Shown: positions 34,419-43,118, numbered from the stretch's first letter. The stretch is 64,000 bases of DNA from an uncultured Lachnospiraceae bacterium (GCA_910585625.1 CAJUFQ010000009.1:1-64000); one strand, 5' to 3'. Numbers and translations: made by a program. The notes: generated from the sequence alone by a model not told the origin.

Positions 34419-35612
34419 ATGAACAGAAATTCAATCAGAAGAGCAACTACATGCTGTCTGACCGCAGCAGTAGTGCTGTCCGGCAGTTCTTTTGCAACAC
34501 ATGCAGCAGTGAACGCAGGCGTAGGAAGCCTGATTTCAGCAGCCCAGAATGAGGTACAGATTGAGAATGGGACAAGTTCTACTGCAGGTGTTTCCGAAAC
34601 AATCGCGAAATCTTTGGGGGAAGGTTCCGCTCAGGTAGCTCAGAATAAGAAAGAAGTTGTGAAATCTGAATATGACGATATAGCAATCGCCCAGGTAGAT
34701 AATTATGTAAATGTTCGCTCTACCGCTGGAGAGGACGGAGAAGTGCTTGGCAAATTATATAATGATTCTGCATGTACCGTGCTTGGGACGGAAGGCGATT
34801 GGTACAAAATTCATTCCGGCGATGTAGAAGGCTACATAAAGGCAGAATTTCTGGTATTAGGAAATGCAGAACTCGCAAAATCAGTCGGACGCCGTGTGGC
34901 AGACGTTAAGACGGAATCCCTCAATGTACGTTCCGATGCAAGCACAGACGCAGAGCTTCTGGGACAGGTTCCGGAAGGGGAAGAGCTTACCGTCGTCGAA
35001 GAGAAAGACGGCTGGGTTAAGGTTTCGATTGAAGAAGGCGAAGGCTGGGTATCCAGTGAATTCGTTGACTGCAGCACCCACTATATTGTAGCTGAATCCA
35101 AAGAAGCAGAGGAAGCCCGCTTAAAGAAAGAAGAAGAGGAGCGGCTGGCAGCAGAAGAGGCAGCAAGAAGGGCTGCAGCTTCCAGAAGTTCTTCCGGGTC
35201 ATCAGGTTCTTCTAGTTCCTCCGGCGGCAGTTCAGCGCCTAGCAGGAGCTATGCACCGCCAAGCGGCGGCAATGGACAGGCAGTTGCTAATTATGCATGC
35301 CAGTTTGTCGGCAATCCTTATGTGTACGGTGGGACAAGCCTGACGAACGGAGCAGACTGTTCTGGATTTGTCATGAGCGTATATGCAGCATTCGGCGTAG
35401 GCCTCCCGCATTCTTCCAGTGCATTGGCAGGCGTTGGCTACGGTGTTGACCCAGGGGCTATGCAGCCGGGCGACATTGTTTGCTACAGCGGCCACGTTGG
35501 AATCTATGTAGGAAATAATACGATTGTACATGCAAGTACCGAAGCAACAGGAATTAAGTATACATCTCCTGCAAATTACCGTTCAATCGTTGCCGTAAGA
35601 AGAATCTTTTAA
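34419..35612 (+). CDS. Secreted SH3/NlpC-P60 peptidoglycan hydrolase
   Basis: 397 residues from ATG 34419, with GGAGGG seven bases before it (the ATG at 34407 lacks one). Signal peptide of about 31 residues, then two bacterial SH3 domains (about 90-150 and 160-215; VDNYVNVRSTAG and TESLNVRSDAS), an Ala/Glu-rich helix and Ser/Gly linker, and a C-terminal NlpC/P60 domain (about 285-397) with catalytic Cys314 (ADCSGFVMS) and His359 (SGHVGIYVG). Cleaves stem peptides of peptidoglycan outside the cell, probably during growth or division. Expressed alone from a consensus promoter and followed by a strong terminator. Confidence 0.95.
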   Translation: MNRNSIRRATTCCLTAAVVLSGSSFATHAAVNAGVGSLISAAQNEVQIENGTSSTAGVSETIAKSLGEGSAQVAQNKKEVVKSEYDDIAIAQVDNYVNVRSTAGEDGEVLGKLYNDSACTVLGTEGDWYKIHSGDVEGYIKAEFLVLGNAELAKSVGRRVADVKTESLNVRSDASTDAELLGQVPEGEELTVVEEKDGWVKVSIEEGEGWVSSEFVDCSTHYIVAESKEAEEARLKKEEEERLAAEEAARRAAASRSSSGSSGSSSSSGGSSAPSRSYAPPSGGNGQAVANYACQFVGNPYVYGGTSLTNGADCSGFVMSVYAAFGVGLPHSSSALAGVGYGVDPGAMQPGDIVCYSGHVGIYVGNNTIVHASTEATGIKYTSPANYRSIVAVRRIF

Positions 35613-35630
35613 GAATATCTTGTAGAATAT

Positions 35631-35667
35631 AGCCGGATTACAGTTTACTGTAATCCGGTTTTTTTAT
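35631..35667 (+). terminator. Strong terminator after the NlpC/P60 gene
   Basis: CCGGATTACAG (35633-35643) / CTGTAATCCGG (35648-35658), a perfect 11-bp stem with a four-base loop, followed by TTTTTTT. Confidence 0.92.
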
Positions 35668-35671
35668 CTTA

Positions 35672-35752
35672 CTAGGAAAGAACTTGTCACGCTAAAGCGT
35701 GAAAGCGTCTTCCCTATAAGACAAAAACAATTATGCGCACTCGCGCAAGAGG
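35672..35752 (+). repeat. Dispersed hairpin repeat, copy B
   Basis: TAGGAAAGAACTTGTCACGC-TAAA-GCGTGA with distal arm GTCTTCCCTATA and the tail ACAAAAACAATTATGCGCACTC, GCGCAAGAGG. First of two copies in the 333-bp gap between the hydrolase and MGMT genes; the DNA between the two copies (about 35753-35852) holds further short inverted repeats but no gene. Confidence 0.75.
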
Positions 35753-35852
35753 AAATACGTCGCTAAAGCGACTGCGCTCGGCGCAGCAAAGCAGCCAAGT
35801 CCCTCAAGAATGAGGGATTTAGGGAGTTGAAGCGGACTTGTCCGCTTTGTTC

Positions 35853-35940
35853 TTATAGGAAATATATTGTCACGCGAAAGCGTGAGAATATCCTTTGCAT
35901 AGCATGAAAAAGTATACGCACCCATGCGAGGGGAAAGGAG
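35853..35940 (+). repeat. Dispersed hairpin repeat, copy C
   Basis: TTATAGGAAATATATTGTCACGC-GAAA-GCGTGA, then a diverged distal arm and tail (ACGCACCCATGCGAGGGG). Its end merges with the ribosome site of the MGMT-family gene. Confidence 0.65.
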
Positions 35941-35945
35941 CGTTT

Positions 35946-36263
35946 ATGGGAGAATCAGCATTTGAGAAAATATATGAGGTAGTAAGGCAGATACCACGCG
36001 GCCAGGTGGCGACATACGGCCAGGTGGCCGCGATTGCGGGAAACAAGCGGTGGGCAAGGGTGGTCGGCTATGCGCTGCATGCGAACCCTGACCCGGACAA
36101 CATCCCCTGCCACCGTGTCGTCAACAGACAGGGGAGGGTATCTGAGGCATTTGCCTTTGGCGGCGGCAACCGTCAGGTCGAGCTGCTGAAAGCGGAAGGA
36201 GTGAAATTTGTCGATGGGTATGTGGATCTGGAGCGATATCAGTGGGAACGTCCGGCATATTGA
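35946..36263 (+). CDS. MGMT-family DNA alkyltransferase-like protein
   Basis: 105 residues from ATG 35946 after AAAGGAG. It comprises only the C-terminal DNA-binding and active-site domain of O6-methylguanine methyltransferases: QVATYGQVAAIAG, an ARVVGYALHAN helix region, and IPCHRVV with the acceptor Cys55. Alkyltransferase-like proteins of this size usually carry Trp in place of that Cys, so this small form may still accept alkyl groups; activity cannot be judged from sequence. Flanked upstream by two hairpin repeats. Confidence 0.88.
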   Translation: MGESAFEKIYEVVRQIPRGQVATYGQVAAIAGNKRWARVVGYALHANPDPDNIPCHRVVNRQGRVSEAFAFGGGNRQVELLKAEGVKFVDGYVDLERYQWERPAY

Positions 36264-36410
36264 GTAAATGTGACAAATTGTTACACAATTAACGATTTTG
36301 TAACAAAAATTCTTTGCCGCAAAATCAAAAAATGTTTTGACAAAAACAGACAGTAACAAACTGCACAAAAATGTATAATTGAAATGGATAAGTCTAAAGT
36401 TATGAAATAG

Positions 36411-36481
36411 TTATCCACAAAAAATAAAGGTCAAAAAGCCAAAGAATTGAGTTATACACGGAGTTATCCACATTATCCACA
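36411..36481 (+). promoter_or_regulatory. Cluster of four DnaA-box-like 9-mers
   Basis: Three perfect TTATCCACA sites (36411-36419, 36464-36472 and 36473-36481, the last two adjacent) and one TTATACACG (36452-36460), all in the same orientation, within an AT-rich 557-bp gap (36264-36820). The gap also holds TTGTTACA/TGTAACAA (36278-36285, 36299-36306), perhaps the end of the MGMT transcript. No replication genes are near, so this is more likely a DnaA-titrating or regulatory cluster than the chromosomal origin. Confidence 0.7.
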
Positions 36482-36703
36482 AAAAATGTCGAAAAATTCT
36501 GGTTTACATAGGAACGAAATCCAAACAGATGTTTTGTGTAGTTGTAATAAAATTGTCATTTTTGGAAAAAAATGGGATGAAATCTTGACATTGGAATAGA
36601 CAAAAAATACAAATAGAAAAAGAAAAAAGTCTGTCAATTCATAGCGCTTATTTTTATAGAAGAAAATGTGTTGGGGAAGGGAATCAATTTTTAAAAACGG
36701 CAG

Positions 36704-36732
36704 TTGAAAAAATTTCCTTCATTTGGTATACT
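36704..36732 (+). promoter_or_regulatory. Promoter of the glycosyltransferase gene
   Basis: TTGAAA (36704-36709), 17-bp spacer, TATACT (36727-36732). A second possible pair, TTGACA (36585-36590) and TACAAA (36608-36613) with 17-bp spacing, lies upstream. Confidence 0.6.
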
Positions 36733-36820
36733 TCATAGATGGTTTATGGTTAAGAAAATTATCATGTAAGAATCTTGATGTTTTTATTATCAGCGGCATT
36801 AAGGAAGAATTGGGTGTTAT

Positions 36821-37513
36821 ATGGTAAAAAAATTAAGTATTTTGGGGATAAATTTGGACAACTATACGGTTCGCGAGGCAATGCTGCGGATTGAGGTTTA
36901 TTGGAATAATACAATCATGAACACCGTGGAGACGGTATCGATGGGAACCCTGGTCAAAGCGCGCACAGACAGTTTGCTGAAAAACTGCATAGAAAATCTC
37001 GATTTGGCAATTATTTGTGATAAGGAGATTTTAAAAGCGGCAGGGCTGGTGTCTTCGCAGAGGGCGAGAGAGAGCGGGGAGAATGAGTTTCAGAAGGAAT
37101 TCCTGAGGCGGGCGGCGCGCAACAAGCGCAGCGTATATCTGCTGGGGGAATCGGACGAACAAGTCGGACTGTTAAGGGAATTCCTTGCAGGGAATTATGA
37201 AAGGGTCAGGATTGCGGGGGCGTATGCCCTGTCTGAGTGCGGCGGGGATTACGACGCAGTCATTAATGAAATCAATATTGCCACGCCGGATGTGATTTTG
37301 TGCGTCATACCCACGCCGGAGCGGCAATACTTCCTGCTGGAGCATAAAGAGAAGCTCAATGCTAAGATTTGGTATGGCCTGGGCGAGGACTATGCGGGCA
37401 GGCAGGGGAAATCTGAGATGGCAGGCTTTGCCCGCAGGCTTATCCAGAAGGGAATCCTGCATACGCATCTGATGCGTTATAAAAAGAATGACGGTGAGGA
37501 AGGACATGAATAA
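36821..37513 (+). CDS. WecG/TagA/CpsF-family glycosyltransferase
   Basis: 230 residues. The family (PF03808) transfers N-acetylmannosamine or related sugars to lipid-linked intermediates at the inner membrane surface. Visible features are the start ILGINLDNYTVREAM, a central SVYLLGESDEQVGLLREFL segment that matches the VYLLG-G motif, and a PDVILCVIPTPERQYFL region typical of the PD-L-VG(L/F)G-P-QE motif but diverged. The Thr/Asp nucleotide-binding positions near residues 35-60 are weaker than usual (TVETVSMGTLVKA). It stands apart from any polysaccharide cluster and overlaps the YitT gene by eight bases. Confidence 0.78.
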   Translation: MVKKLSILGINLDNYTVREAMLRIEVYWNNTIMNTVETVSMGTLVKARTDSLLKNCIENLDLAIICDKEILKAAGLVSSQRARESGENEFQKEFLRRAARNKRSVYLLGESDEQVGLLREFLAGNYERVRIAGAYALSECGGDYDAVINEINIATPDVILCVIPTPERQYFLLEHKEKLNAKIWYGLGEDYAGRQGKSEMAGFARRLIQKGILHTHLMRYKKNDGEEGHE

Positions 37514-38378
37514 ATTATTTGAAAATAAACGGAACCCTATTTTTCTGTATCTGGTAATCATTGCCGGGACAGGGCTTTTGGCATTTGCAATTAAATGCCT
37601 GTTCGATCCGGTGGGCCTGGTTACCGGAGGTTTTACCGGCATCGCGATTCTTTTAAAAAGCCTGACGGGCTTTTTTTATGAAGGTGGGATCCCGCTCTGG
37701 TTTGCCAACCTGGCGTTGAACGTCCCATTTTTCCTGATAGCCTTGAAACTGAAAGGTAAGAAGTTTATCTGGAGGACGGGCTTTGCAACTGTGCTGCTCT
37801 CTGTCTGGCTGTATGTCATCCCGGACATGGATTTTGCGGGAGGGGATTATACGTTAGCCTCCATCTTTGGCGGCGTGCTTGTGGGTACCGCCATGGGAAT
37901 GATTCTCTGGGCGAATGCTACTACCGGCGGGACAGAGATGGTGGCCCTGCTGCTGCAAGGCTGGATGAAACATTACACGGTGGCCCAAATCATGCAGGTA
38001 CTGGACGGCGTAGTCGTGCTTGTCGGTCTTTATGTATTTGGCCTGCGGCCGTCTATGTACGCAATCGTGGCAATTTATATTTCTTCCAAAGTGATGGATA
38101 CTATATTAGAAGGTATGAAATTTTCCAAAGCGGCATATATTATCACGGATTCTTATGAAGAAATCTCCAAGAGGATTATGGAAGAGCTGGAGCGCGGCGT
38201 GACCGGGCTGGATGCCTGCGGCATGTATTCTGGTGAGAGGAAGTGCGTCTTGTATTGCGTGGTTTCTAAGAAAGAAATTGTGCAGCTGAAGGAGCTGGTG
38301 CAGAAGATTGACCGCAATGCGTTCGTGGTTGTCGGCGACGTGAGGGAAGTCCTGGGTGAGGGATTTTTCAAGCTCTAG
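37506..38378 (+). CDS. YitT-family membrane protein
   Basis: 290 residues from ATG 37506 after GAGGAAGGA. Five to six membrane helices in the first 200 residues, with the family motif GGFTGIAILL and the ATTGGTEMVALLL segment (PF02588), then a cytoplasmic C-terminal DUF2179 domain (about 215-290; AYIITDSYEEIS, ERGVTGLDACGMYSG, YCVVSKKEI). Widespread in Firmicutes as a putative transporter; substrate unknown. Confidence 0.92.
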   Translation: MNKLFENKRNPIFLYLVIIAGTGLLAFAIKCLFDPVGLVTGGFTGIAILLKSLTGFFYEGGIPLWFANLALNVPFFLIALKLKGKKFIWRTGFATVLLSVWLYVIPDMDFAGGDYTLASIFGGVLVGTAMGMILWANATTGGTEMVALLLQGWMKHYTVAQIMQVLDGVVVLVGLYVFGLRPSMYAIVAIYISSKVMDTILEGMKFSKAAYIITDSYEEISKRIMEELERGVTGLDACGMYSGERKCVLYCVVSKKEIVQLKELVQKIDRNAFVVVGDVREVLGEGFFKL

Positions 38379-38440
38379 AAATTGTTGTATACAATGCCTA
38401 AGGCAAAAAAAGTCATAAATGGAAAAATAATTGAGGAAAT

Positions 38441-38478
38441 GCATAAAAAAATGTAGATTCCTCTTTATTTTTTTGTGC
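38441..38478. terminator. AT-rich bidirectional-looking terminator after yitT
   Basis: GCATAAAAAAAT (38441-38452) / ATTTTTTTGTGC (38467-38478), 11 of 12 pairs, 14-base loop. Both flanks carry A/T tracts. The rest of the 253-bp gap before the next gene shows a possible TTGTCA (38510-38515) and TATAAT (38531-38536) with a short 15-bp spacer. Confidence 0.55.
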
Positions 38479-38631
38479 TTTTGCATTAAACTATAAATTA
38501 GGTTATTTTTTGTCAGGAAAATAGGAGATATATAATTTGTGAAAGTTGCATAGAAAATAATGTACAAGTAATTATGTATTACGTTCACAAAAGAGGCGTG
38601 ACAGAGAAGAGAGAGAAAGGGAGTGGGTTAA

Positions 38632-39720
38632 ATGATTTCAAATCAGATACTTCAGAATACGATTGATGGTTTAAAAGGAATCACCAGGATTGATTTATGT
38701 ATTATAGATACGGAAGGCAAAGTGCTGGCGACGACATTCCAAGATACGGACAATTATGTGACAGCGGCGCTTACTTTTGTAGAATCTCCGGCAGACAGCC
38801 AGGTATTCCTAGGCTGCCAGTTTTTCAAAGTGTTTGACGACCATCAGTTGGAATATATACTGCTTGCGAACGGCGACAGCGACGATGTATATATGGTAGG
38901 GAAAATTGCAAGTTTCCAGCTGCAGAACCTTCTGGTAGCATATAAGGAACGTTTTGATAAAGATAACTTCGTGAAGAACCTGTTGCTGGACAATCTGCTG
39001 CTGGTGGACATTTATAACCGGGCGAAGAAGCTCCATATCGATACGGAAGCCCGCCGGGTGGTGTTTATTATTGAGACTGCCCTGGAGAAAGAAGGCAATG
39101 AGATGGAGAAGGTGCGCGGGCTTTTGGGCAGCAAATCCAGGGATTTTATTACCGCCGTGGATGAGAAGAATATCATTGTGGTGAAGGAAGTGCTGGAAAA
39201 TGAAGGGTATGACGACTTAAATAAGACGGCTGAGATCATTCTCAATATGTTCCACGGCAGTGAGAACCAGGAAATCCATATCGCCTATGGCACGATTGTA
39301 AATGAGATTAAAGAAGTCTCGCGGTCTTACAAGGAAGCGCGCATGGCTTTAGACGTAGGCAAGATTTTCTTTGAAGACCACCGCATCATCGCGTATTCCA
39401 CCCTGGGCATCGGACGGCTGATATACCAGCTGCCGATACCGCTGTGCAAGATGTTCATCAAAGAAATCTTTGACGGGAAGTCTCCGGATGAGTTTGACGA
39501 TGAGACGCTTACCACCATCAACAAATTCTTTGAGAACAGCCTCAATGTGTCGGAGACTTCCAGGCAGCTCTACATCCACCGCAACACCTTGGTGTACCGC
39601 TTGGATAAGCTGCAGAAAAGCACGGGCCTGGATCTGCGCATTTTCGAGGACGCCATCACCTTTAAGATCGCGCTTATGGTGGTGAAGTACATGAAGTATA
39701 TGGAATCTTTGGATTATTAA
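38632..39720 (+). CDS. CdaR/PucR-type helix-turn-helix regulator
   Basis: 362 residues. The N-terminal domain (about 1-130) resembles the putative sugar-diacid recognition domain (QILQNTIDGLKGITRIDLCIIDTEGKVLATT), the middle resembles the GGDEF-like region of the CdaR family, and the C-terminus (about 300-362) is the PucR-type HTH: FFENSLNVSETSRQLYIHRN followed by TLVYRLDKLQKSTGLDL. Probable transcription activator responding to a small organic acid or carbohydrate derivative. The next gene, ftsE, starts 16 bases after its stop, an unusual neighbour that may be co-transcribed. Confidence 0.88.
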   Translation: MISNQILQNTIDGLKGITRIDLCIIDTEGKVLATTFQDTDNYVTAALTFVESPADSQVFLGCQFFKVFDDHQLEYILLANGDSDDVYMVGKIASFQLQNLLVAYKERFDKDNFVKNLLLDNLLLVDIYNRAKKLHIDTEARRVVFIIETALEKEGNEMEKVRGLLGSKSRDFITAVDEKNIIVVKEVLENEGYDDLNKTAEIILNMFHGSENQEIHIAYGTIVNEIKEVSRSYKEARMALDVGKIFFEDHRIIAYSTLGIGRLIYQLPIPLCKMFIKEIFDGKSPDEFDDETLTTINKFFENSLNVSETSRQLYIHRNTLVYRLDKLQKSTGLDLRIFEDAITFKIALMVVKYMKYMESLDY

Positions 39721-39736
39721 GCTTTAGGAGGCTTCT

Positions 39737-40420
39737 ATGATTAAACTGGAGAATGTTAGCAAATCATATGCTGCGGGGATACCTGCTCTGAATGACGTCA
39801 GCCTGCATATAGAGACAGGGGAGTTCGTCTTTGTGGTAGGAGACAGCGGTTCCGGCAAGTCTACATTGATAAAGCTTCTGCTGAAAGAGCTGGAGCCTAC
39901 CAGCGGCAGTATTGTCATCAACGGACAGCGGCTCGGGAACATCCGTCATAGGGATGTTCCTAGGTTCCGCAGGAATTTAGGCGTCGTGTTTCAGGATTTC
40001 CGTCTGCTGAAGGACAGGAATGTATACGAGAATGTGGCGTTTGCCCAGCGTGTGATTGGCAAGTCTGCGAAGAGCATGAGGCGCAAAGTGCCGGCGGTGT
40101 TGTCCATGGTTGGTCTGGCGGCGAAGTATAAATCCTACCCCCGGCAGATTTCCGGCGGGGAGCAGCAGCGTGTGGCGATTGCCAGGGCTTTGGTCAATGA
40201 GCCGAAGATACTTCTGGCTGACGAGCCTACCGGGAATCTGGATTCCCACAATGCGTGGGATATCATGAAGCTCCTGGATGAGATTAACCAGAGAGGGACG
40301 ACTGTCCTGGTCGTCACGCACAACCTGGATATTGTCAAGACCATGAAGAAGCGTGTCATAACCATGAAGAAAGGCGTTGTCGTGAGCGACGAGCGTGCGG
40401 GTGATGCCAATGAGGATTAG
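39737..40420 (+). CDS. ftsE: Cell division ATP-binding protein FtsE
   Basis: 227 residues, start after AGGAGG. ABC ATPase with Walker A GDSGSGKST (about residue 38), FQDFRLL Q-loop, signature ISGGEQQRVAIARAL, Walker B ILLADEPTGNLD and switch His in VVTHN. Works with FtsX at the membrane to activate cell-wall hydrolases during division or elongation. Overlaps ftsX by 11 bases. Confidence 0.95.
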   Translation: MIKLENVSKSYAAGIPALNDVSLHIETGEFVFVVGDSGSGKSTLIKLLLKELEPTSGSIVINGQRLGNIRHRDVPRFRRNLGVVFQDFRLLKDRNVYENVAFAQRVIGKSAKSMRRKVPAVLSMVGLAAKYKSYPRQISGGEQQRVAIARALVNEPKILLADEPTGNLDSHNAWDIMKLLDEINQRGTTVLVVTHNLDIVKTMKKRVITMKKGVVVSDERAGDANED

Positions 40421-41318
40421 CACATTTTTATATACATTGAGGCAGGGAGCCAAAAATATCTGGAAAAACAAAATGTTTTCCCTTGCGTCGATAGCCACGA
40501 TGTCGGCTTGTATTTTCCTGTTCGGCGTGTTTTATTCCGTGGTAGTCAATTTTCAGAATGTCGTGCGGGAAGTGGAATCAGGCGTAGCCGTCACCGTATT
40601 TTTTACGGATGGCGCGTCCCAGGAGCAGATGGACGAGATTGGGGAGCAGATTGGCAAACGCGCGGAAGTCTCCAACAAAATCTTTGTGTCCGCGGAGGCG
40701 GCATGGGATGAGTTCCAGGAAGTATATTTTGAGGGCGATGAGGAGATGGCGAAGGGGTTCACGGACGACAATCCCTTGGCTAATTCCGCCCACTATGAAG
40801 TTTATATGAATGACATTTCCATGCAGGAGGCCCTGGTCACGTACCTGGAGTCCTTAGATGGGGTCAAGGAAGTGAAGAGTTCCGACATCGCGGCCAACAC
40901 CCTGACGGATTTTAACCGCCTGATTGGCTATGTGTCAGCCGGCATTATCCTTATCCTTCTGTGCGTTGCGGTGTTCCTCATCAGCAATACGGTCACAATC
41001 GGAATTGCCGTGCGCCGGGAGGAGATAGCGATTATGAAACTGATTGGAGCGACCGATTATTTTGTGCGCGCGCCCTTTATCGTAGAAGGAATCCTGATAG
41101 GGATTATTGGTTCCGCGCTGCCGCTTTCGGTATTGTATTTCATGTACCGCAGGATTATTTTCTATGTGGCGGAGAAGTTCCGCTGGCTCAGCAGTATGCT
41201 GGAGTTCCTGCCAGTGGATAAGGTGTTTGCCACGCTGGTTCCCGTAGGGCTGGTTCTTGGCGTGGGCATCGGCTTTTTGGGAAGCCGCCTGACGATACGC
41301 AAGCACTTAAAGGTATAG
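40410..41318 (+). CDS. ftsX: Cell division protein FtsX
   Basis: 302 residues from ATG 40410 (ATG 40404 and GTG 40395 are alternatives in frame). Cytoplasmic start MRISTFLYTLRQGAKNIWKNK, first membrane helix (about 20-42), large extracellular loop (about 45-165), then three membrane helices (about 175-197, 222-245 and 270-292). This topology and the VRREEIAIMKLIGATDYFVRAPF segment are typical. It transmits FtsE ATP hydrolysis to an extracellular wall hydrolase. The S41 peptidase gene begins 31 bases downstream, as often seen in Firmicutes. Confidence 0.94.
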   Translation: MRISTFLYTLRQGAKNIWKNKMFSLASIATMSACIFLFGVFYSVVVNFQNVVREVESGVAVTVFFTDGASQEQMDEIGEQIGKRAEVSNKIFVSAEAAWDEFQEVYFEGDEEMAKGFTDDNPLANSAHYEVYMNDISMQEALVTYLESLDGVKEVKSSDIAANTLTDFNRLIGYVSAGIILILLCVAVFLISNTVTIGIAVRREEIAIMKLIGATDYFVRAPFIVEGILIGIIGSALPLSVLYFMYRRIIFYVAEKFRWLSSMLEFLPVDKVFATLVPVGLVLGVGIGFLGSRLTIRKHLKV

Positions 41319-41349
41319 CCGTGCAGAGCAGAGAGGAAAGAGAGTTGAT

Positions 41350-42717
41350 ATGGATATGGAATCGTATGAGTCAAAGGAGTTAGATGCCCAGGAGCAGCTT
41401 GCCCGGGAATATGCCCTTTCCGAACATCAGCGTTATGGCGCAGAGAATGGGCGTCCGCCGAAGAAAAAGGGCCCGGGGTTTGGGCTTGGCATCCTGATTG
41501 GGAGCGCAAGCGCCCTTCTGGTGGTTACCGTTGCCTTGGTTTTCGGCTGGTATGTCATGCGCAGCGTGGAATCGCTGGCGGACAGCGTGCCAAAGATACC
41601 AGAGAAGGAGACGGAGGCCAAAGGCACAAGGGGCGCGGTCGTGGACGACGCCGTGGCGAAGAAGGCCGGGGAGCTGGCAGACCTGATTGACCAGTATTAT
41701 TATGAAGGCGTGGATAAAGACGCGCTTGTGGAAGGCATATACGCCGGGATGACAGAAGGGCTGGGAGACCCATATTCTGCATATTTTTCGGCGGAGGAAT
41801 ATGCATCCTTCAATGAGAGTACGACAGGCGTCTATTATGGGATTGGCACGGTACTCACCCAGGATGCACAGACTAAGGTGGTGACAATCCTGCATGTTTA
41901 TCCTGGAACCCCGGCGGAAGAAGCCGGCATCCGAGATGGTGATGTGATTGCCAAGGTAGATGACATTGCAGGAGACAGCATGGAGCTGTCAGAACTGACG
42001 ACGCACATCAAGGGGCAGGAGGGTACGACCGTCCATATAGAAGTCATCCGCCAGGGCGAGAAAGACTACCTGGGCTTTGACGTGGAACGTCGGCAGATTG
42101 AAGTGCCTACCGTTGAGTACCAGATGCTTGGGGGAAACGTAGGGTTAATCCGGATTACGGAGTTTTCTACAGCAACGCCGGAACAGTTCGATCACGCGAT
42201 TAAGGATCTGCAGGGGCAGGGCATGGCTTCCATGATTGTGGATCTGCGCGATAACCCGGGAGGCGTCCTGCAGTCTGTGTGCGACATGCTTGATAAGATT
42301 TTGCCGGAAGGCCTTTTGGTATATACCGAAGATAAATATGGCGGACGTTCCGATTATAAGTCTGACGCAAGCTGCATGGATATCCCTATGGCGGTGCTGA
42401 TTAATGGCAACAGCGCTAGCGCGTCCGAGATTTTTGCGGGGGCAATCAAAGACTATGGTTACGGCACTCTGATTGGCACGACATCTTTCGGCAAAGGGAT
42501 TGTCCAGACTATCATCCCCTTGGATGACGGCAGCGCCATCAAGCTGACAATGGCGAAATATTTTACGCCTAAGGGAAATTATATCCATGAAGTGGGGATT
42601 TCCCCTGATATTGAGCTGGAATATGAGTACCTGAGCGAGACGGATGAAGTGTACGATCCCATGCATGACAACCAGGTGCTTAAGGCTCTCGAGGTTCTCG
42701 GCGCGGAGGGGATGTAG
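41350..42717 (+). CDS. S41-family C-terminal processing protease (CtpA-like)
   Basis: 455 residues. Cytoplasmic N-terminus, membrane anchor (about 45-70), N-terminal helical region, PDZ domain (about 155-240; EEAGIRDGDVIAKVDDI) and S41 catalytic core with the nucleophile Ser in NGNSASASEIFAGAIKDY and the general base Lys in TSFGKGIVQT. Cleaves extracellular or membrane proteins from the C-terminus. In Clostridia and Bacilli such proteases act with FtsEX on wall hydrolase control or in sporulation signalling; which applies here is not visible. Ends the ftsE-ftsX-ctp unit. Confidence 0.94.
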   Translation: MDMESYESKELDAQEQLAREYALSEHQRYGAENGRPPKKKGPGFGLGILIGSASALLVVTVALVFGWYVMRSVESLADSVPKIPEKETEAKGTRGAVVDDAVAKKAGELADLIDQYYYEGVDKDALVEGIYAGMTEGLGDPYSAYFSAEEYASFNESTTGVYYGIGTVLTQDAQTKVVTILHVYPGTPAEEAGIRDGDVIAKVDDIAGDSMELSELTTHIKGQEGTTVHIEVIRQGEKDYLGFDVERRQIEVPTVEYQMLGGNVGLIRITEFSTATPEQFDHAIKDLQGQGMASMIVDLRDNPGGVLQSVCDMLDKILPEGLLVYTEDKYGGRSDYKSDASCMDIPMAVLINGNSASASEIFAGAIKDYGYGTLIGTTSFGKGIVQTIIPLDDGSAIKLTMAKYFTPKGNYIHEVGISPDIELEYEYLSETDEVYDPMHDNQVLKALEVLGAEGM

Positions 42718-42783
42718 GGGTTTTTGGTTTCCGTGCCGCAGAGTAAGGATTTTCAGTTTCTCCATTTTTTGTAATAACCTATA

Positions 42784-42925
42784 TTTCAGTACCAAAAGGT
42801 CTTGCTGCCTTTGGCAGCATAGACATCTTGCACAAAAAGCGTCTGGAAAGCTGGCTTTCCATAGCACTTTTCTGTGCGAAGTGTTTCCATCACGTTGTGA
42901 TGGAAACCTTTTGGTACTATGAAAC
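42784..42925. repeat. 142-bp fold-back element with internal hairpins
   Basis: Outer arms TTTCAGTACCAAAAGGT (42784-42800) and ACCTTTTGGTACTATGAAA (42906-42924) are complementary with a two-base bulge. Inside are three local hairpins: TGCTGCC/GGCAGCA (about 42803-42819), TGGAAAG/CTTTCCA within a larger GCACAAAAA/TTTTCTGTGC stem (about 42830-42877), and GTTTCCATCAC/GTGATGGAAAC (about 42882-42906). The layout resembles a multi-branched RNA or a small non-autonomous mobile element. No protein is encoded; it fills much of the gap between the protease gene and the thi promoter. Confidence 0.7.
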
Positions 42926-42960
42926 TAAATAATGGGGAAACTCAAAAATGAAGGAATTTA

Positions 42961-42989
42961 TTGACAAACTGCCAAAAATCGTATATCAT
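42961..42989 (+). promoter_or_regulatory. Promoter of the thi operon
   Basis: Perfect TTGACA (42961-42966), 17-bp spacer, TATCAT (42984-42989), about 45 bp before the riboswitch aptamer. Confidence 0.75.
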
Positions 42990-43037
42990 AGACTCCAGTC
43001 AGATAATATTTACACGAAGAATTGCAACTAAATAATC

Positions 43038-43118
43038 GCAGAGGGACTGCATAGCAGTTGAGAAGGTTAAAACCTGACTCTTTGAACCTGTCAGTTAATA
43101 CTGTCGTAGGGAGCGGAA
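43038..43118 (+). ncRNA. TPP riboswitch (THI element)
   Basis: The aptamer contains the conserved segments of the THI box: a GGGACTGC ... GTTGAGA segment (the usual CTGAGA core), ACCTGACTCTTTGAACCTG, and the CGTAGGGAGCG 3' end. It precedes thiC and is followed by a terminator hairpin, so thiamine pyrophosphate binding should stop transcription of the operon. Confidence 0.93.

Noticed and set aside
36411..36481. Chromosomal origin oriC
   Set aside because: No dnaA, dnaN, rpmH, rnpA or gyr genes are near. The boxes are real, but an origin is not supported by the neighbours.
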